Source: Bacteroidetes bacterium UBA1941 (GTDB lineage: Bacteria; Bacteroidota; Bacteroidia; Chitinophagales; LD1). Taken from it: DNA of 64,000 nt. The stretch is taken from the NCBI GenBank assembly GCA_002336805.1, contig DDEZ01000002.1:434001-498000 (forward strand). Reading direction: 5' to 3'. A program made the position numbers and the translations under genes. Shown here piece after piece: positions 7,682-16,880 of the stretch; the first letter of the stretch is position 1; each line of letters opens with the position of its first letter. Below the pieces are notes generated by a model that was not told where the DNA came from, did no database searches, and was given only the letters and a program-made list of their open reading frames with translations.

Positions 7682-9427
7682 ATGAACATACTCCTCAGAT
7701 ATATCTCCTGTGGCCTGATGGTCGCGATACTGGCTACCGGCTGCAAGACTAAAAGCGCTGCTACCAAAGATGGCGCTGCCGATCAGGGCACCAGCCGTCT
7801 CACTCCTGCCCAGCGGGATACGGTAGACCGCATCTTTATGGATGCGCAGCGCGCCAAGGCGATAGAGGACTATGATGAGGCGCAAAAGAAGTTTGAGCAG
7901 CTCCTGAAGGTAGACCCCAGGAATGCAGATGCTCACTACGAGATGAGCAGCCTGTATTTCAATGCCAATAAATTTGAGGAAGCGCAGGCAGAAGCCGAGA
8001 CGGCGGTCAAGCTCAACCCAAACAATAAGTGGTACCTGGAGCAGCTGGCCTCGGTACATATGAAGCGTAACAATGCCAAAGAGGCTATCAAAGTATACGA
8101 GCAGCTGATCAAACTCAGCCCCGGCGACCCAGACAGCTATTTTGACCTCGGCTATCTCTATCTCGGTACCAACCAGCCCGACCAGGCTATCCGCGCCTAT
8201 GACCTCTTTGAGAAAAACTACGGCCTGGAAGAGAGTGTGGTACTGCAGAAGGAGCGCATCTATCTCAAGCAAAACAAATTTGACAATGCTGCTGCAGAGG
8301 TGCAGAAGCTGATAGACGCCTATCCCGGCGAGGTGCAGTACATGGGCATGCTGGCCGAGCTCTATGCGCTGAATAATAAGAAGGATAAGGCCAACGAGAT
8401 CTACCAGAAGATACTCGAGATAGAGCCGGACAATGCACAGGCACTCATGGCCACTGCAGACATCAGTGCAGCCAAAGGCGATAGCTCAGCGCGCCTGGAG
8501 AGCATGAAGAAGATCTTTGCCAATCCTAAACTGAGCATAGATACCAAGATCAAGATGCTGTATCCATTCGTGCAGTATTATGATATCAAGAAGGATAAGA
8601 TCAACGATGCCTTTGAGCTGGCCAGGATACTGGTGCAGACACACCCGGCAGAGGCCAAGGCCTATGCTATACAGGGCGACCTCTATTTCATAGATAAGAA
8701 GGACACTCTGGCGCTACCAGCCTATCTCAAAGCGCTGGAGCTCAAAAAGGATGTTTTCACCGTATGGCAGCAGGTCATGCTGATCTATAACGCACAGCGC
8801 GACTGGCAGAAACTGAACGAAATCGCCACTCAGGCCATGGAGCTCTTCCCAAATCAGGCGCTCATCTATCTTTTCAAGGGTGGCGCTGAGTTTCAGATGA
8901 AGGAATATGGGAAATCGGTCAAGACATTCTCTAAGGCAGAACGCATGGCCAATGACAATCCCGCACTCAAGGCGCAGATCTTTGCCGATCTCGGAGATGC
9001 CTACCATAGCCTGGAGAATAATGCCGCCTCAGATAGCGCCTATGAGAAATCACTGAAGCTCGACCCTGAGAATGCCTATGTGCTGAATAACTACAGCTAC
9101 TACCTCTCAGTGCGCAAAGAAAACCTCCCGCGTGCAAAGCAGATGTCTGCCTACGCCAATAAGCTCGATCCGGACAACGACTCCTTCATGGACACCTATG
9201 CATGGATTCTCTTCCAGCTGGGTGAGTATGCAGAGGCCAAGACATTTCAGGATCGTGCCGTGCTGAAGAATCCTACTAATCCTACCCTGCTGGAGCACTA
9301 CGGAGACATCCTGATACAGCTGGGAGATAAGGAGAAGGCCGCTGACTACTGGCGCAAAGCCAAAGCCGCAGGGTCTGACTCTAAGACGCTGGACAATAAG
9401 ATAGCCCAGCTGAAATATATCGAGTAA
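7682..9427 (+). CDS. TPR-repeat lipoprotein
   Basis: This protein of 581 residues starts with a lipoprotein signal whose lipobox ends LATGC (Cys21 by count), so it should be anchored in an outer or inner membrane leaflet. About ten tetratricopeptide repeats follow; examples are the blocks around NADAHYEMSSLYFNANKFEEA, PDSYFDLGYLYLGTNQPDQA and PENAYVLNNYSYYL. TPR lipoproteins act as scaffolds, in assembly of outer-membrane or secretion complexes for example. The last gene of the panD run, it follows the nucleotidyltransferase after three bases and converges with a histidine kinase gene. No enzymatic motif is visible, and the partner is unknown. Confidence 0.85.
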   Translation: MNILLRYISCGLMVAILATGCKTKSAATKDGAADQGTSRLTPAQRDTVDRIFMDAQRAKAIEDYDEAQKKFEQLLKVDPRNADAHYEMSSLYFNANKFEEAQAEAETAVKLNPNNKWYLEQLASVHMKRNNAKEAIKVYEQLIKLSPGDPDSYFDLGYLYLGTNQPDQAIRAYDLFEKNYGLEESVVLQKERIYLKQNKFDNAAAEVQKLIDAYPGEVQYMGMLAELYALNNKKDKANEIYQKILEIEPDNAQALMATADISAAKGDSSARLESMKKIFANPKLSIDTKIKMLYPFVQYYDIKKDKINDAFELARILVQTHPAEAKAYAIQGDLYFIDKKDTLALPAYLKALELKKDVFTVWQQVMLIYNAQRDWQKLNEIATQAMELFPNQALIYLFKGGAEFQMKEYGKSVKTFSKAERMANDNPALKAQIFADLGDAYHSLENNAASDSAYEKSLKLDPENAYVLNNYSYYLSVRKENLPRAKQMSAYANKLDPDNDSFMDTYAWILFQLGEYAEAKTFQDRAVLKNPTNPTLLEHYGDILIQLGDKEKAADYWRKAKAAGSDSKTLDNKIAQLKYIE

Positions 9428-9431
9428 TATT

Positions 9432-11228
9432 TTAAGATCTCACTATGCTATCCGGCAGGCTGATCGTAAAAACCGTGCCACCGCCCGCGTTATCACTGAT
9501 AGCGATACTACCTTCCATACTGTCCACTATCTTTTTGCAGATAGCGAGGCCTATGCCTGAGCCGCTGTACTCCTTTTTAGTGGGTAGCCGGTTGAATATC
9601 TGGAATGCTTTCTCCCGCAGGTGCTGTGGTATGCCTATACCATTATCAGCTATGGTCAGCACCAATAGCCCATTTTTTTTCTGAGAGCGGATGGTGATGG
9701 TGGGCTGTGCACTTTCATTGTACTTGATACCGTTGCTTACTATATTTTGCACCAGCTGTAGTACCATGGTCCTGTCAGCAGTAATGGTGGGCAGGCTGGC
9801 GGCTATGATCTGCGCATTTTTCTCTTTCATCAGCACCTCGGTATTCAGCTTCACCTCCAGTATGATATTGTCCAGCTTTACCTCTTGCAGCAGTGGGTTG
9901 GCATCTACCTTGGCCAGGCGCAGCAGGTCGTGTATCATCTGGTCCATACGCGTAGCGCCATCTTTGATATAGTGCATGAACTCCTCCTGCTGCTGCGTGA
10001 TAGAGTCCTGCATAGTGCGCTGCAGGAGTCCCGTATAGGCGGCTATCATCCGTAGTGGCTCGCGCAGGTCATGAGAGGCTACCCCGGCGAACTGATTCAG
10101 CTGGTCATTAGAGTGCTCCAGCTTTAGCACATAGCGCTTGATCTCTTCGTTTTTATCACGCAGGAGCTGTGCCTCTTTTTCCTTCTGCTCTGATTCAAAT
10201 TCCTTTTTGGCACGCGTCAGCGCGTTCGTCTTTTCTACATCAAAGAAATATCTCAGGCTATCTACATATTTGCGGTAGTATTTCAGCGCGTTCAGGTCCT
10301 GCTGCGACTCATAGATCTCCGCCAGCCATTCATAGATCTCTATCACCTCCTGCTTATTGTCCAGCTCCTTAAATATCTCCTCCGCCTCCAGCAGCAGGTC
10401 ACAGGCCTTTTGGTTTTCTCCTGTCTGGCTGTAGATACGAGCCAGTGATTTTTTCACCATCGCCTTTTCATAGACACGGTTATTGCTTACAAAGTATTCC
10501 AGCGCATCATCCACATACTGCTTAGACTTTTCATACTCCCTCAGGTCCATGTGGTAGATACCGAGGTTCGCCTTGGATACGGCTATGCTATAGGGATCAT
10601 TCAGCCGCATGTCTATCTCGAGCGCCTTATGCATCACCTCTATAGCCTTGTGAAACTCGCGCTTTTTGCCCAGCAGCGTGGCGTAGGCAGTGTATCCTTT
10701 AGACAGGCGAAAGTCATCCTGTACCTCCTGATAGAGCGCTATGGCCCGCTCCAGGTACTCCTCTGCCGATATCGCTATGCGCGACGAGGAGAGGAGCAGG
10801 GACAGGTTATAGTAGAAAGATGCCAGCAGGCGCTTCTGACGTAGCGTCAGGTCCGTTTCATTCTGTAGCAGCTTCAGGCCTTTCATATATGCCTGCTCCG
10901 CAGAGAAGACCTCACCCTTGAGGTGATAGGCATTGCCTACGGTCATGTATATCTTGTAGAGGATATCACGGATCTCATCCGTATTGCCTTTGTCCAGTAT
11001 CTCCTCGCAGAGGGCTATCGCTTTGTCATAGTCATTGGCCACCAGGCAGAGGTAGAAGGCCATGATGTACCGGGCCTGCGCCATATCACGTGGCAGGGTA
11101 CTCGTGCGGGCCAGCGCCATGATCTGCTCAGCTATAGGCAGCGCATCAGGGCTGCGCCTGTCCACCAGCTTCTCAGCATCTGCTACCAGCAGCTCTATCT
11201 GGCTGCCGCTATCCGCGTGGTTCTCCAT
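9432..11228 (-). CDS. Soluble TPR sensor histidine kinase
   Basis: The protein of 598 residues has no signal peptide or membrane helix. The first roughly 330 residues are TPR-like helical hairpins with several clear repeats, such as the block around KANLGIYHMDLREYEKSKQY. A coiled-coil linker (about 330-375) leads to a HisKA domain whose phospho-acceptor histidine is in SHDLREPLRM (near residue 384). The HATPase domain shows the N-box NGIKYNE, DNGIGIP and GSGIGLAICKKI. It should autophosphorylate in the cytoplasm in response to a ligand or partner bound by the TPR array. No response regulator gene adjoins it, so it is an orphan kinase here. It converges with the TPR lipoprotein gene, with only four bases between the stops. 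Confidence 0.92.
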   Translation of the reverse strand: MENHADSGSQIELLVADAEKLVDRRSPDALPIAEQIMALARTSTLPRDMAQARYIMAFYLCLVANDYDKAIALCEEILDKGNTDEIRDILYKIYMTVGNAYHLKGEVFSAEQAYMKGLKLLQNETDLTLRQKRLLASFYYNLSLLLSSSRIAISAEEYLERAIALYQEVQDDFRLSKGYTAYATLLGKKREFHKAIEVMHKALEIDMRLNDPYSIAVSKANLGIYHMDLREYEKSKQYVDDALEYFVSNNRVYEKAMVKKSLARIYSQTGENQKACDLLLEAEEIFKELDNKQEVIEIYEWLAEIYESQQDLNALKYYRKYVDSLRYFFDVEKTNALTRAKKEFESEQKEKEAQLLRDKNEEIKRYVLKLEHSNDQLNQFAGVASHDLREPLRMIAAYTGLLQRTMQDSITQQQEEFMHYIKDGATRMDQMIHDLLRLAKVDANPLLQEVKLDNIILEVKLNTEVLMKEKNAQIIAASLPTITADRTMVLQLVQNIVSNGIKYNESAQPTITIRSQKKNGLLVLTIADNGIGIPQHLREKAFQIFNRLPTKKEYSGSGIGLAICKKIVDSMEGSIAISDNAGGGTVFTISLPDSIVRS

Positions 11229-11393
11229 GACTCTAATATACTATCTACAATGATCGATATATAAGAAACAACCCCCAAATTGAAACCTATCGCTCTTTAT
11301 ATCGTACATATCAAGTGGCGAGGTATGCTTAAAACATAACTGGCTGATTAAAAATTACTTGCAAATTATTAAATTGAACCCAATACAATCCTT

Positions 11394-12953
11394 ATGAAGA
11401 AAATATTGACGCATTTCATGCTGGCTTTCCTGATGGGCCTCGGTGCGAGCCAGGGCTTTGCGCAGGCAGGTGCTATAGATCCTACCTATGGCTTTAACGG
11501 TAAGACGTATACCGAGATAGCCAGTGGCGGAGGTGTACTCTGGGGCATGTCCAGTATGGATGGCTGGAGCATCGTGGTAGGAGGCCTCGTGCGCAATAAT
11601 ATAGATAGCGACTTTGCGGTGAGCAAGTATGACCGCAATGGCAAGATCGACAGCTCCTTTGGCGTGAACGGTATAGCTGTGACGCAGATGGGCCCCGGAG
11701 CAGATGTGGTCTATGGCACCATGATACAGCCCGATGGCAAAGTGATAGCGGCCGGCACCTCGTGGGATGGCACTAAGTTTAACTATGCACTCGCGCGCTA
11801 CAGCGCTACGGGTGTGCTCGATACTACCTTTGGTGATCATGGCCGCCGCCTCACCTCTCTCTCCCAGGGCGATAATATCGGCGCAGCCCTCGGATCTCAG
11901 GATGGATGGAGCATCGTAGTAGGTGGCATCGTACACGTGGGTAGCACCAGTGACTATGGCCTCATACGCTACACGCGTGATGGCAGCATAGACAGTACCT
12001 TTGGCACCAATGGTATCGTGCTCACAGACCTGCTGAGCGGCAGTGATGACCACCTGGCAGCGCTTGCATTTGCACCTGACTCCGGTATCATCGCTGCGGG
12101 CACGACTTTCTCAGGTACTTCGGGTTTCTTCTCCGCAGTGAAATACACTAAGAACGGCGCGCTCAATACTTCCTTTGGCACCGGAGGCCGTGTGGTCTAT
12201 ACAGGCACAGGAGATGACGAGACCTACGCCATGGCCCTGCAGCCTGATGGCAAGGTGGTCATAGGCGGCTACTCTACTAATGGGACCAATGATGACTTTG
12301 GCCTGATCAGGCTCAATGCCGATGGCACGGCTGACAATACCTTTGGCACCAATGGCCATGTGATCACAGCCGTAGGCGACTCTGACGATGTGCTATATGG
12401 CATGCTGCTACAGCCCGATGGCCGCATCGTGGTGGGTGGCTCTTCCTTTGACAGCCTGTGGGAGCACAATGCCGTAGTGCGTTATAACGCAGACGGCACA
12501 CCTGACAATACCTTTGGCACAGGGGGCATAGTAGGCACCAGCGTGGCCGCACATCAGAATGAGATCTATGCCCTGCATCTGGAGACCGATGGCAAGATAA
12601 TGGCAGCAGGCTACGCCAATAACGGCGCCAATGACCTTTTCTGCATGGTGCGCTATATATCAGACCTCACCATAGGTGTCATAGACCTCAGCCATAATAG
12701 TGACCTGATGGTGTATCCTAACCCCGTACCGCAGGATGCGACGCTGAGGTACACCCTCACCCGCGATGAGGATATCACCATCCGCCTCATAGATGCACAG
12801 GGCCGCATAGCAGCTACCCTCGCTGAGAGTGAAAAGCAACAAGCCGGCGACCATGCGCAGCCTATCCGCCTCTCACCATCTCTCGCCTCAGGCACCTACA
12901 CCATCTGCATCAGCTCTGCCTCCGGCCAGATGAATGTGCGGATAGTGAAATGA
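11394..12953 (+). CDS. Secreted delta-60 repeat protein with T9SS sorting domain
   Basis: The protein of 519 residues starts with a signal peptide (cleavage expected after GFAQA, about residue 24). At least seven delta-60 repeats (TIGR02608 type) follow, each marked by a D-x-[TS]-[FY]-G-x-[NGH]-G core: DPTYGFNGK, DSSFGVNGI, DTTFGDHGR, DSTFGTNGI, NTSFGTGGR, DNTFGTNGH and DNTFGTGGI. Between them recurs a QPDGK[VI] strand. The last 80 residues, from about VYPNPVPQDATLRY, form a T9SS type A sorting domain ending in VRIVK. Export is therefore Sec to the periplasm and then T9SS to the surface or medium. The repeats probably fold as a beta-propeller-like or solenoid structure; ligand and role are unknown. 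Confidence 0.88.
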   Translation: MKKILTHFMLAFLMGLGASQGFAQAGAIDPTYGFNGKTYTEIASGGGVLWGMSSMDGWSIVVGGLVRNNIDSDFAVSKYDRNGKIDSSFGVNGIAVTQMGPGADVVYGTMIQPDGKVIAAGTSWDGTKFNYALARYSATGVLDTTFGDHGRRLTSLSQGDNIGAALGSQDGWSIVVGGIVHVGSTSDYGLIRYTRDGSIDSTFGTNGIVLTDLLSGSDDHLAALAFAPDSGIIAAGTTFSGTSGFFSAVKYTKNGALNTSFGTGGRVVYTGTGDDETYAMALQPDGKVVIGGYSTNGTNDDFGLIRLNADGTADNTFGTNGHVITAVGDSDDVLYGMLLQPDGRIVVGGSSFDSLWEHNAVVRYNADGTPDNTFGTGGIVGTSVAAHQNEIYALHLETDGKIMAAGYANNGANDLFCMVRYISDLTIGVIDLSHNSDLMVYPNPVPQDATLRYTLTRDEDITIRLIDAQGRIAATLAESEKQQAGDHAQPIRLSPSLASGTYTICISSASGQMNVRIVK

Positions 12954-12976
12954 TAATGACCATTAGCGACTAGCAT

Positions 12977-13016
12977 AAAACAATACAAGCGCCACATCGG
13001 GCGCTTGTATTGTTTT
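12977..13016. terminator. Bidirectional intrinsic terminator
   Basis: A perfect 17-base-pair stem (12977-12993 with 13000-13016) surrounds the loop ACATCG. The outer stem is an A-run on one side and a T-run on the other. It lies between two convergent genes (the delta-60 protein and the SDR gene) and can end transcription from both sides. Confidence 0.9.
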
Positions 13017-13045
13017 AGAGATGTATGATAGTGTGACTTCAAAAA

Positions 13046-13840
13046 TTACACTATCGATCTCACCAATCCTCCCTCGACCCGCAGCGATGCCCCGTTGGTA
13101 GCGGAGGCAAGCGGACTCGCCACGTATGTCACCATATTAGCGATCTCTTCCACTGAGGCAAAGCGGTTGATCAAAGATGACGGTCGCGCGGTCTCAAAAA
13201 ACTCCTTCTCCATCTGCTCTGTCGTGATGCCACGGCTCTTGGCCAGGTCCTCTACGAATGTACCCACACCCTCAGAGCGGGTAGGACCGGGTAGCACGGA
13301 GTTCACGGTCACATTGGTTCCTTTGGTCAGCTCTGCCAGGCCACGACTGATGGCTAGTTGCGCTGTCTTAGTCATACCGTAGTGGATCATCTCAGATGGG
13401 ATCATGATCGCCGACTCACTGCTGATAAAGATGATGCGCCCCCAGTTTTGCGCCAGCATCTGCGTCAGGTAGTGGCGCGACAGGCGCACCCCACTCAGCA
13501 CATTCACTTCGTAGAAACGCAGCCAGTCTGCGTCAGGGATTTCTTTAAAATCTTTTGGTTCAAATATGCCGACGTTATTCACCAGTATGTCTATTGTAGG
13601 TATTGCCTTCAGCAGCGCATCTATTTCATTCACTTGAGTGAAGTCTGCGGCTACACCAGCCACCTGTGCGCCGGGTACCTCTGCCTGTAGCTTCTTTACT
13701 GCATCATCTACCCGCGCCTGAGAGCGGCCGTTCATATATACCTTTGCACCCTCGCTCAGCAGTTGTTTGGCTATCGCATAGCCTATGCCGGCTGTAGATC
13801 CACTCACCAAGGCTGTCTTATTCTTTAGTTGGAGATCCAT
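13046..13840 (-). CDS. SDR family NAD(P)-dependent oxidoreductase
   Basis: This short-chain dehydrogenase/reductase of 264 residues has the nucleotide-binding SGSTAGIGYAI (about 13-23), the structural NNVG near residue 88, the catalytic serine in ISSES, and the active-site YGMTK (Tyr-x3-Lys). The C-terminal end is a typical classical-SDR tail. Such enzymes reduce or oxidise carbonyl/alcohol groups; the substrate is not predictable. In place of the usual TGxxxGIG the first residue is serine, a small and tolerated change. A one-mismatch -7 element (TAGTTTCG on the minus strand, 13870-13877) lies upstream. It is monocistronic and converges with the delta-60 gene across a bidirectional terminator. 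Confidence 0.88.
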   Translation of the reverse strand: MDLQLKNKTALVSGSTAGIGYAIAKQLLSEGAKVYMNGRSQARVDDAVKKLQAEVPGAQVAGVAADFTQVNEIDALLKAIPTIDILVNNVGIFEPKDFKEIPDADWLRFYEVNVLSGVRLSRHYLTQMLAQNWGRIIFISSESAIMIPSEMIHYGMTKTAQLAISRGLAELTKGTNVTVNSVLPGPTRSEGVGTFVEDLAKSRGITTEQMEKEFFETARPSSLINRFASVEEIANMVTYVASPLASATNGASLRVEGGLVRSIV

Positions 13841-14010
13841 TTGTTTTAGTTTTTATCTGAATGATAAGACGAAACTAAAGCATTAATATTTCGCCGGTGA
13901 CGGGTATAGAAAGGATAGTAAGTGGGGATGGACATCGGTCGTAGCTGCACCGTGACACGCAGATGCTCACTCTTGCGCCATCGGCAAAGCCAGTCATACC
14001 AATAGCTCGA

Positions 14011-14025
14011 TAGTCGAAAAACTTG
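14011..14025. repeat. Dispersed motif TAGTCGAAAAACTTG, single copy
   Basis: The 14-base core AGTCGAAAAACTTG recurs three times at 50294-50432, once with one mismatch. This copy lies in the 245-base gap between the SDR gene and fabF, which otherwise holds no supported gene. Confidence 0.5.
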
Positions 14026-14085
14026 ATAGGAAAGGGAAGCAGACCCAGGATGCCGACCCTCGTCACCCGTCCATCGTCCCTAGGA

Positions 14086-15339
14086 CTAACCCTCGTACTT
14101 CTTGAAGATAGCCGCCGCATTGTGACCGCCAAAGCCGAACGTGTTTGACACAGCTGCACGTACGGTGCGGTGCTGGGCCTTGTTCAGCGTCAGGTTCAGG
14201 CGCGGGTCTATCTCAGGATCGAGGTTGAAGTTATTGATCGTAGGAGGTACGATATCGTTTTTGATAGCGAGTACGCTGGCTATAGCCTCTATGGCGCCGG
14301 CAGCACCCAGCAGGTGGCCGGTCATAGACTTCGTACTGCTGATATTCATCTTGTACGATTGCTCACCAAAGACCTTCTCTATCGCCTTCAGCTCGGCTAC
14401 ATCACCTAGCGGGGTAGAGGTACCGTGCGTATTGACGTAGTCTATCTGGTCGGCCGTCATCTCCGCATCCCGCAGCGCAAACTCCATCACCTTGATCACG
14501 CCCAGACCTTCCGGGTGTGGGGCAGTGAGGTGGTAGGCATCTGCAGTGAGAGCACCACCGGCCAGCTCGCAGTAGATCTTGGCACCGCGGGCCAGGGCAT
14601 GGTCGAGAGACTCCAGGATCAACGCACCGGCACCCTCACCGAGCACAAAGCCATCACGGTCCTTGTCATACGGACGAGAGGCGGTAGCCGGATCATCATT
14701 GCGTTCGCTCATGGCCTTCATAGAGCTGAAGCCGCCTATACCGCTGTAGGTCACAGCAGCCTCAGAGCCGCCAGCCACCATGATATCAGCCTTATTGAGA
14801 CGGATATAGTTGAATGCATCTATGAGGGCGATAGTGGATGAAGCACAGGCAGCCACAGCGGCATAGTTAGGTCCGCAGAGGCCGTACTTCATAGAGATAT
14901 GCCCTGCGGCGATATCTGCTATCATCTTGGGGATAAAGAAGGGATTGAACCGTGGTGTACCGTCACCCCGGGCAAAGGACGTCACCTCCTCCTCAAACAC
15001 ACTGAGGCCACCGATTCCGGATGACCAGATCACTCCGGCGCGGTACTTGTCTATCTTCTCGAGATCTATAGCGGCATCCGCCATGGCCTCGGCAGCAGCC
15101 ACCATGGCATACTGGGAGAAGAGGTCCTGCCTCTTGGCCTCCTTGCGGTCCATGTGCTTGCTGATGTCAAAGCCCTTGAGCTGACAGGCAATTTTGGTTT
15201 TGAGCTTGGTGATGTCTAGGTTGGTGATGGTAGCGCATCCGCTTACACCATTGACCAGTCCGTCCCAGTATGTCGGGACGTCAAGGCCTATAGGAGTCAG
15301 GGCTCCCAGTCCGGTGACTACTACTCTCCTGAGCGTCAT
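14086..15339 (-). CDS. fabF: Beta-ketoacyl-ACP synthase II
   Basis: FabF elongates acyl chains in type II fatty acid synthesis by condensing malonyl-ACP with acyl-ACP in the cytoplasm. The protein of 417 residues has the full Cys-His-His triad: Cys165 in AACASSTIA, His305 in NTHGTSTPLGD and His342 in SMTGHLLGAAG. The glycine-rich NTFGFGGHNA is near the C-terminus. Its length and motif spacing are standard for the family. It lies 15 bases downstream of acpP on the same strand and shares that gene's strong promoter, the classical acpP-fabF pair. Confidence 0.96.
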   Translation of the reverse strand: MTLRRVVVTGLGALTPIGLDVPTYWDGLVNGVSGCATITNLDITKLKTKIACQLKGFDISKHMDRKEAKRQDLFSQYAMVAAAEAMADAAIDLEKIDKYRAGVIWSSGIGGLSVFEEEVTSFARGDGTPRFNPFFIPKMIADIAAGHISMKYGLCGPNYAAVAACASSTIALIDAFNYIRLNKADIMVAGGSEAAVTYSGIGGFSSMKAMSERNDDPATASRPYDKDRDGFVLGEGAGALILESLDHALARGAKIYCELAGGALTADAYHLTAPHPEGLGVIKVMEFALRDAEMTADQIDYVNTHGTSTPLGDVAELKAIEKVFGEQSYKMNISSTKSMTGHLLGAAGAIEAIASVLAIKNDIVPPTINNFNLDPEIDPRLNLTLNKAQHRTVRAAVSNTFGFGGHNAAAIFKKYEG

Positions 15340-15354
15340 GTAAAGTGAGGTTTA

Positions 15355-15594
15355 TTAAGCAGCAGCTGTCTTCTCCAGGTAGGCGATAGCCTGACCTACA
15401 GTAGTGATGGTCTCAGCCTGCTCATCAGGGATAGAGATATTAAACTCCTTCTCAAACTCCATGATCAGCTCTACTGTATCGAGGGAGTCAGCACCCAGGT
15501 CAGTCGTAAAGCTGGCCTCGTTAGTGACCTGGCTTTCTTCTACACCGAGTTTATCTACGATTATCTTTTTTACCCTTTCAGCTATTGTTGCCAT
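15355..15594 (-). CDS. acpP: Acyl carrier protein
   Basis: ACP carries growing acyl chains on a 4'-phosphopantetheine arm during fatty acid synthesis. The protein of 79 residues is acidic and helical, with the prosthetic-group serine Ser37 in LGADSLDTVEL. Its length is standard. It is the first gene of the acpP-fabF operon, directly downstream of a consensus promoter, as expected for one of the most abundant proteins of the cell. Confidence 0.97.
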   Translation of the reverse strand: MATIAERVKKIIVDKLGVEESQVTNEASFTTDLGADSLDTVELIMEFEKEFNISIPDEQAETITTVGQAIAYLEKTAAA

Positions 15595-15620
15595 GTTTAG
15601 TTTGGTTAGATTTTGAGCAG

Positions 15621-15650
15621 CAAAAATACAATAAAACCCATATTAGACAA
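15621..15650 (-). promoter_or_regulatory. Consensus promoter of acpP-fabF
   Basis: On the minus strand TTG (15648-15650) is followed by exactly 19 bases and then TATTTTTG (15621-15628), a perfect TTG-N19-TANNTTTG promoter. The -7 core continues as TATTTTTGCTGC, nearly the same as at atpA and atpG. Confidence 0.8.
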
Positions 15651-15872
15651 GTTAATTTTGAACTCCCTGATAGTCAGCTCGTTTTGGGGTATTTTGACCC
15701 CTCTTTTGCAGGGACAAAGTGTCAGTCAACGGTGCATAGACTACAGTCAATGAATGTGCCGCTGTATGATTGATATCAGGCCACAGTCCATGGTCAGCCA
15801 AGGACTTCGATGCTAGCCATCCTTGTTGACGATGGAGCGCCGACCGTCGGCGATTAACGCTATCTTCGCGGC

Positions 15873-16337
15873 ATGGCTGCAGACAGGAAGATCACATCAG
15901 AGCCCGACCGCCACTTCAAGCTCATAGGTATAGCCACCCCGGAGCGGGACTACCGGCTGTGCTATATGCTCAGCGAGGCGCTGGACTGGGAGATCACCCG
16001 CCTGCCCAATCATGAAGTAGAGCTCAAGGAGCGCTCGCTGAAAATGTCGCTCAGTGTATTCAAAGCGGTGCACCATCTGACCAATACTGCCTTCCTGCTC
16101 TTTGCCAATAAGAATATGGGCGAGCTGCTGCTGCCCGAGGCGGGCAACTTTGACTACCTGCTCAAGATGGAGGCCGAGTATAAAGGCACTAAAGACCTGC
16201 TCAAAAAGATCAAACAGATAGACTCCGTGATCGCCGCCTCTGAGATCACCGTCAAGACACTCAAAAACTACGCCCGCCTGGGCTACGAAGAGCCGGTAGA
16301 GAAGCCGGAAATAGAAGTAAAACGTAAAGGAAAATAA
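15873..16337 (+). CDS. IPExxxVDY family protein
   Basis: The protein of 154 residues contains the block LLPEAGNFDYLLKM (about 89-102), which corresponds to the family's namesake I-P-E-x3-V-D-Y motif in divergent form. This family is widespread in Bacteroidota and has no known function. The protein is mixed helix/strand and soluble, with a positively charged C-terminal tail. TATCTTCG at 15861-15868, one mismatch from the -7 consensus, is directly upstream. Its stop codon overlaps the start of the Nudix gene by one base (TAATG), so the two are translationally coupled. Confidence 0.75.
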   Translation: MAADRKITSEPDRHFKLIGIATPERDYRLCYMLSEALDWEITRLPNHEVELKERSLKMSLSVFKAVHHLTNTAFLLFANKNMGELLLPEAGNFDYLLKMEAEYKGTKDLLKKIKQIDSVIAASEITVKTLKNYARLGYEEPVEKPEIEVKRKGK

Positions 16338-16858
16338 TGACAGAACTCTGGGACATCTATGATGAAAACGCCAAGCCAACCGGTGAGGTGATGGAACGTA
16401 CCGATGCTATACTGCCTGCCGGCAAATACCACATCGTAGTACACATTTGGCTCTACAATGACAATGGTGAGGTGCTGATACAGCAGCGCGCCCCGCACGT
16501 CTTCTGGATGCCTGGCAAATGGGCTACTACCGGCGGCTCACTGATCAGTGGCGAAGACAGCAAAACCGGCGCCGTGAGAGAGGTACAGGAAGAGCTTGGC
16601 ATCACGCTGGAGCAATCTGACCTCAAGTTCATCTCCCGCGTGAAGCGCAAGAGTGCTCTCACAGATATCTATGTGGCCAAGACCAAGGCGACACTCGCCA
16701 CAATGAAACTCGAAGATGCAGTGGATGCTGTCAAGTATGTGAACGTAATGGATCTGCACGAGATGATAGACTACGGCCATTTTGTAGACTACATGGAGGG
16801 TGAGTGCTACACCGCACAGGTGATGCAGCGGATATTTGATAAGGTGGAGAGCCGGTAA
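16337..16858 (+). CDS. NUDIX hydrolase
   Basis: The protein of 173 residues has a complete Nudix box at about 66-89 (G-x5-E-x7-REVQEELGI), which binds the metals that hydrolyse nucleoside diphosphates linked to another moiety. The opening ELWDIYDENAKPTGE resembles the isopentenyl-diphosphate isomerase-like/YfcD branch of Nudix proteins, but the isomerase's own catalytic cysteine context is not evident. The substrate is therefore open. It overlaps the IPExxxVDY gene by one base. The AT-rich ATPase gene starts 22 bases after its stop, from its own promoter. Confidence 0.9.
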   Translation: MTELWDIYDENAKPTGEVMERTDAILPAGKYHIVVHIWLYNDNGEVLIQQRAPHVFWMPGKWATTGGSLISGEDSKTGAVREVQEELGITLEQSDLKFISRVKRKSALTDIYVAKTKATLATMKLEDAVDAVKYVNVMDLHEMIDYGHFVDYMEGECYTAQVMQRIFDKVESR

Positions 16859-16866
16859 GAATTATT

Positions 16867-16874
16867 TAGATTTG
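16867..16874 (+). promoter_or_regulatory. -7 promoter element of the AAA ATPase gene pair
   Basis: TAGATTTG is an exact TANNTTTG match seven bases before the ATG at 16881. It indicates that the AT-rich gene pair carries its own promoter rather than relying on the upstream Nudix transcript. Confidence 0.6.
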
Positions 16875-16880
16875 GGTGCT

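Noticed and set aside
11355..12053. A 232-codon open frame on the minus strand
   Set aside because: It is antisense to the delta-60 repeats and its own internal repetition mirrors those repeats.
13875..14159. A 94-codon open frame in the SDR-fabF gap on the minus strand
   Set aside because: It runs into fabF in another frame, has no promoter and includes the dispersed repeat; composition is not protein-like.
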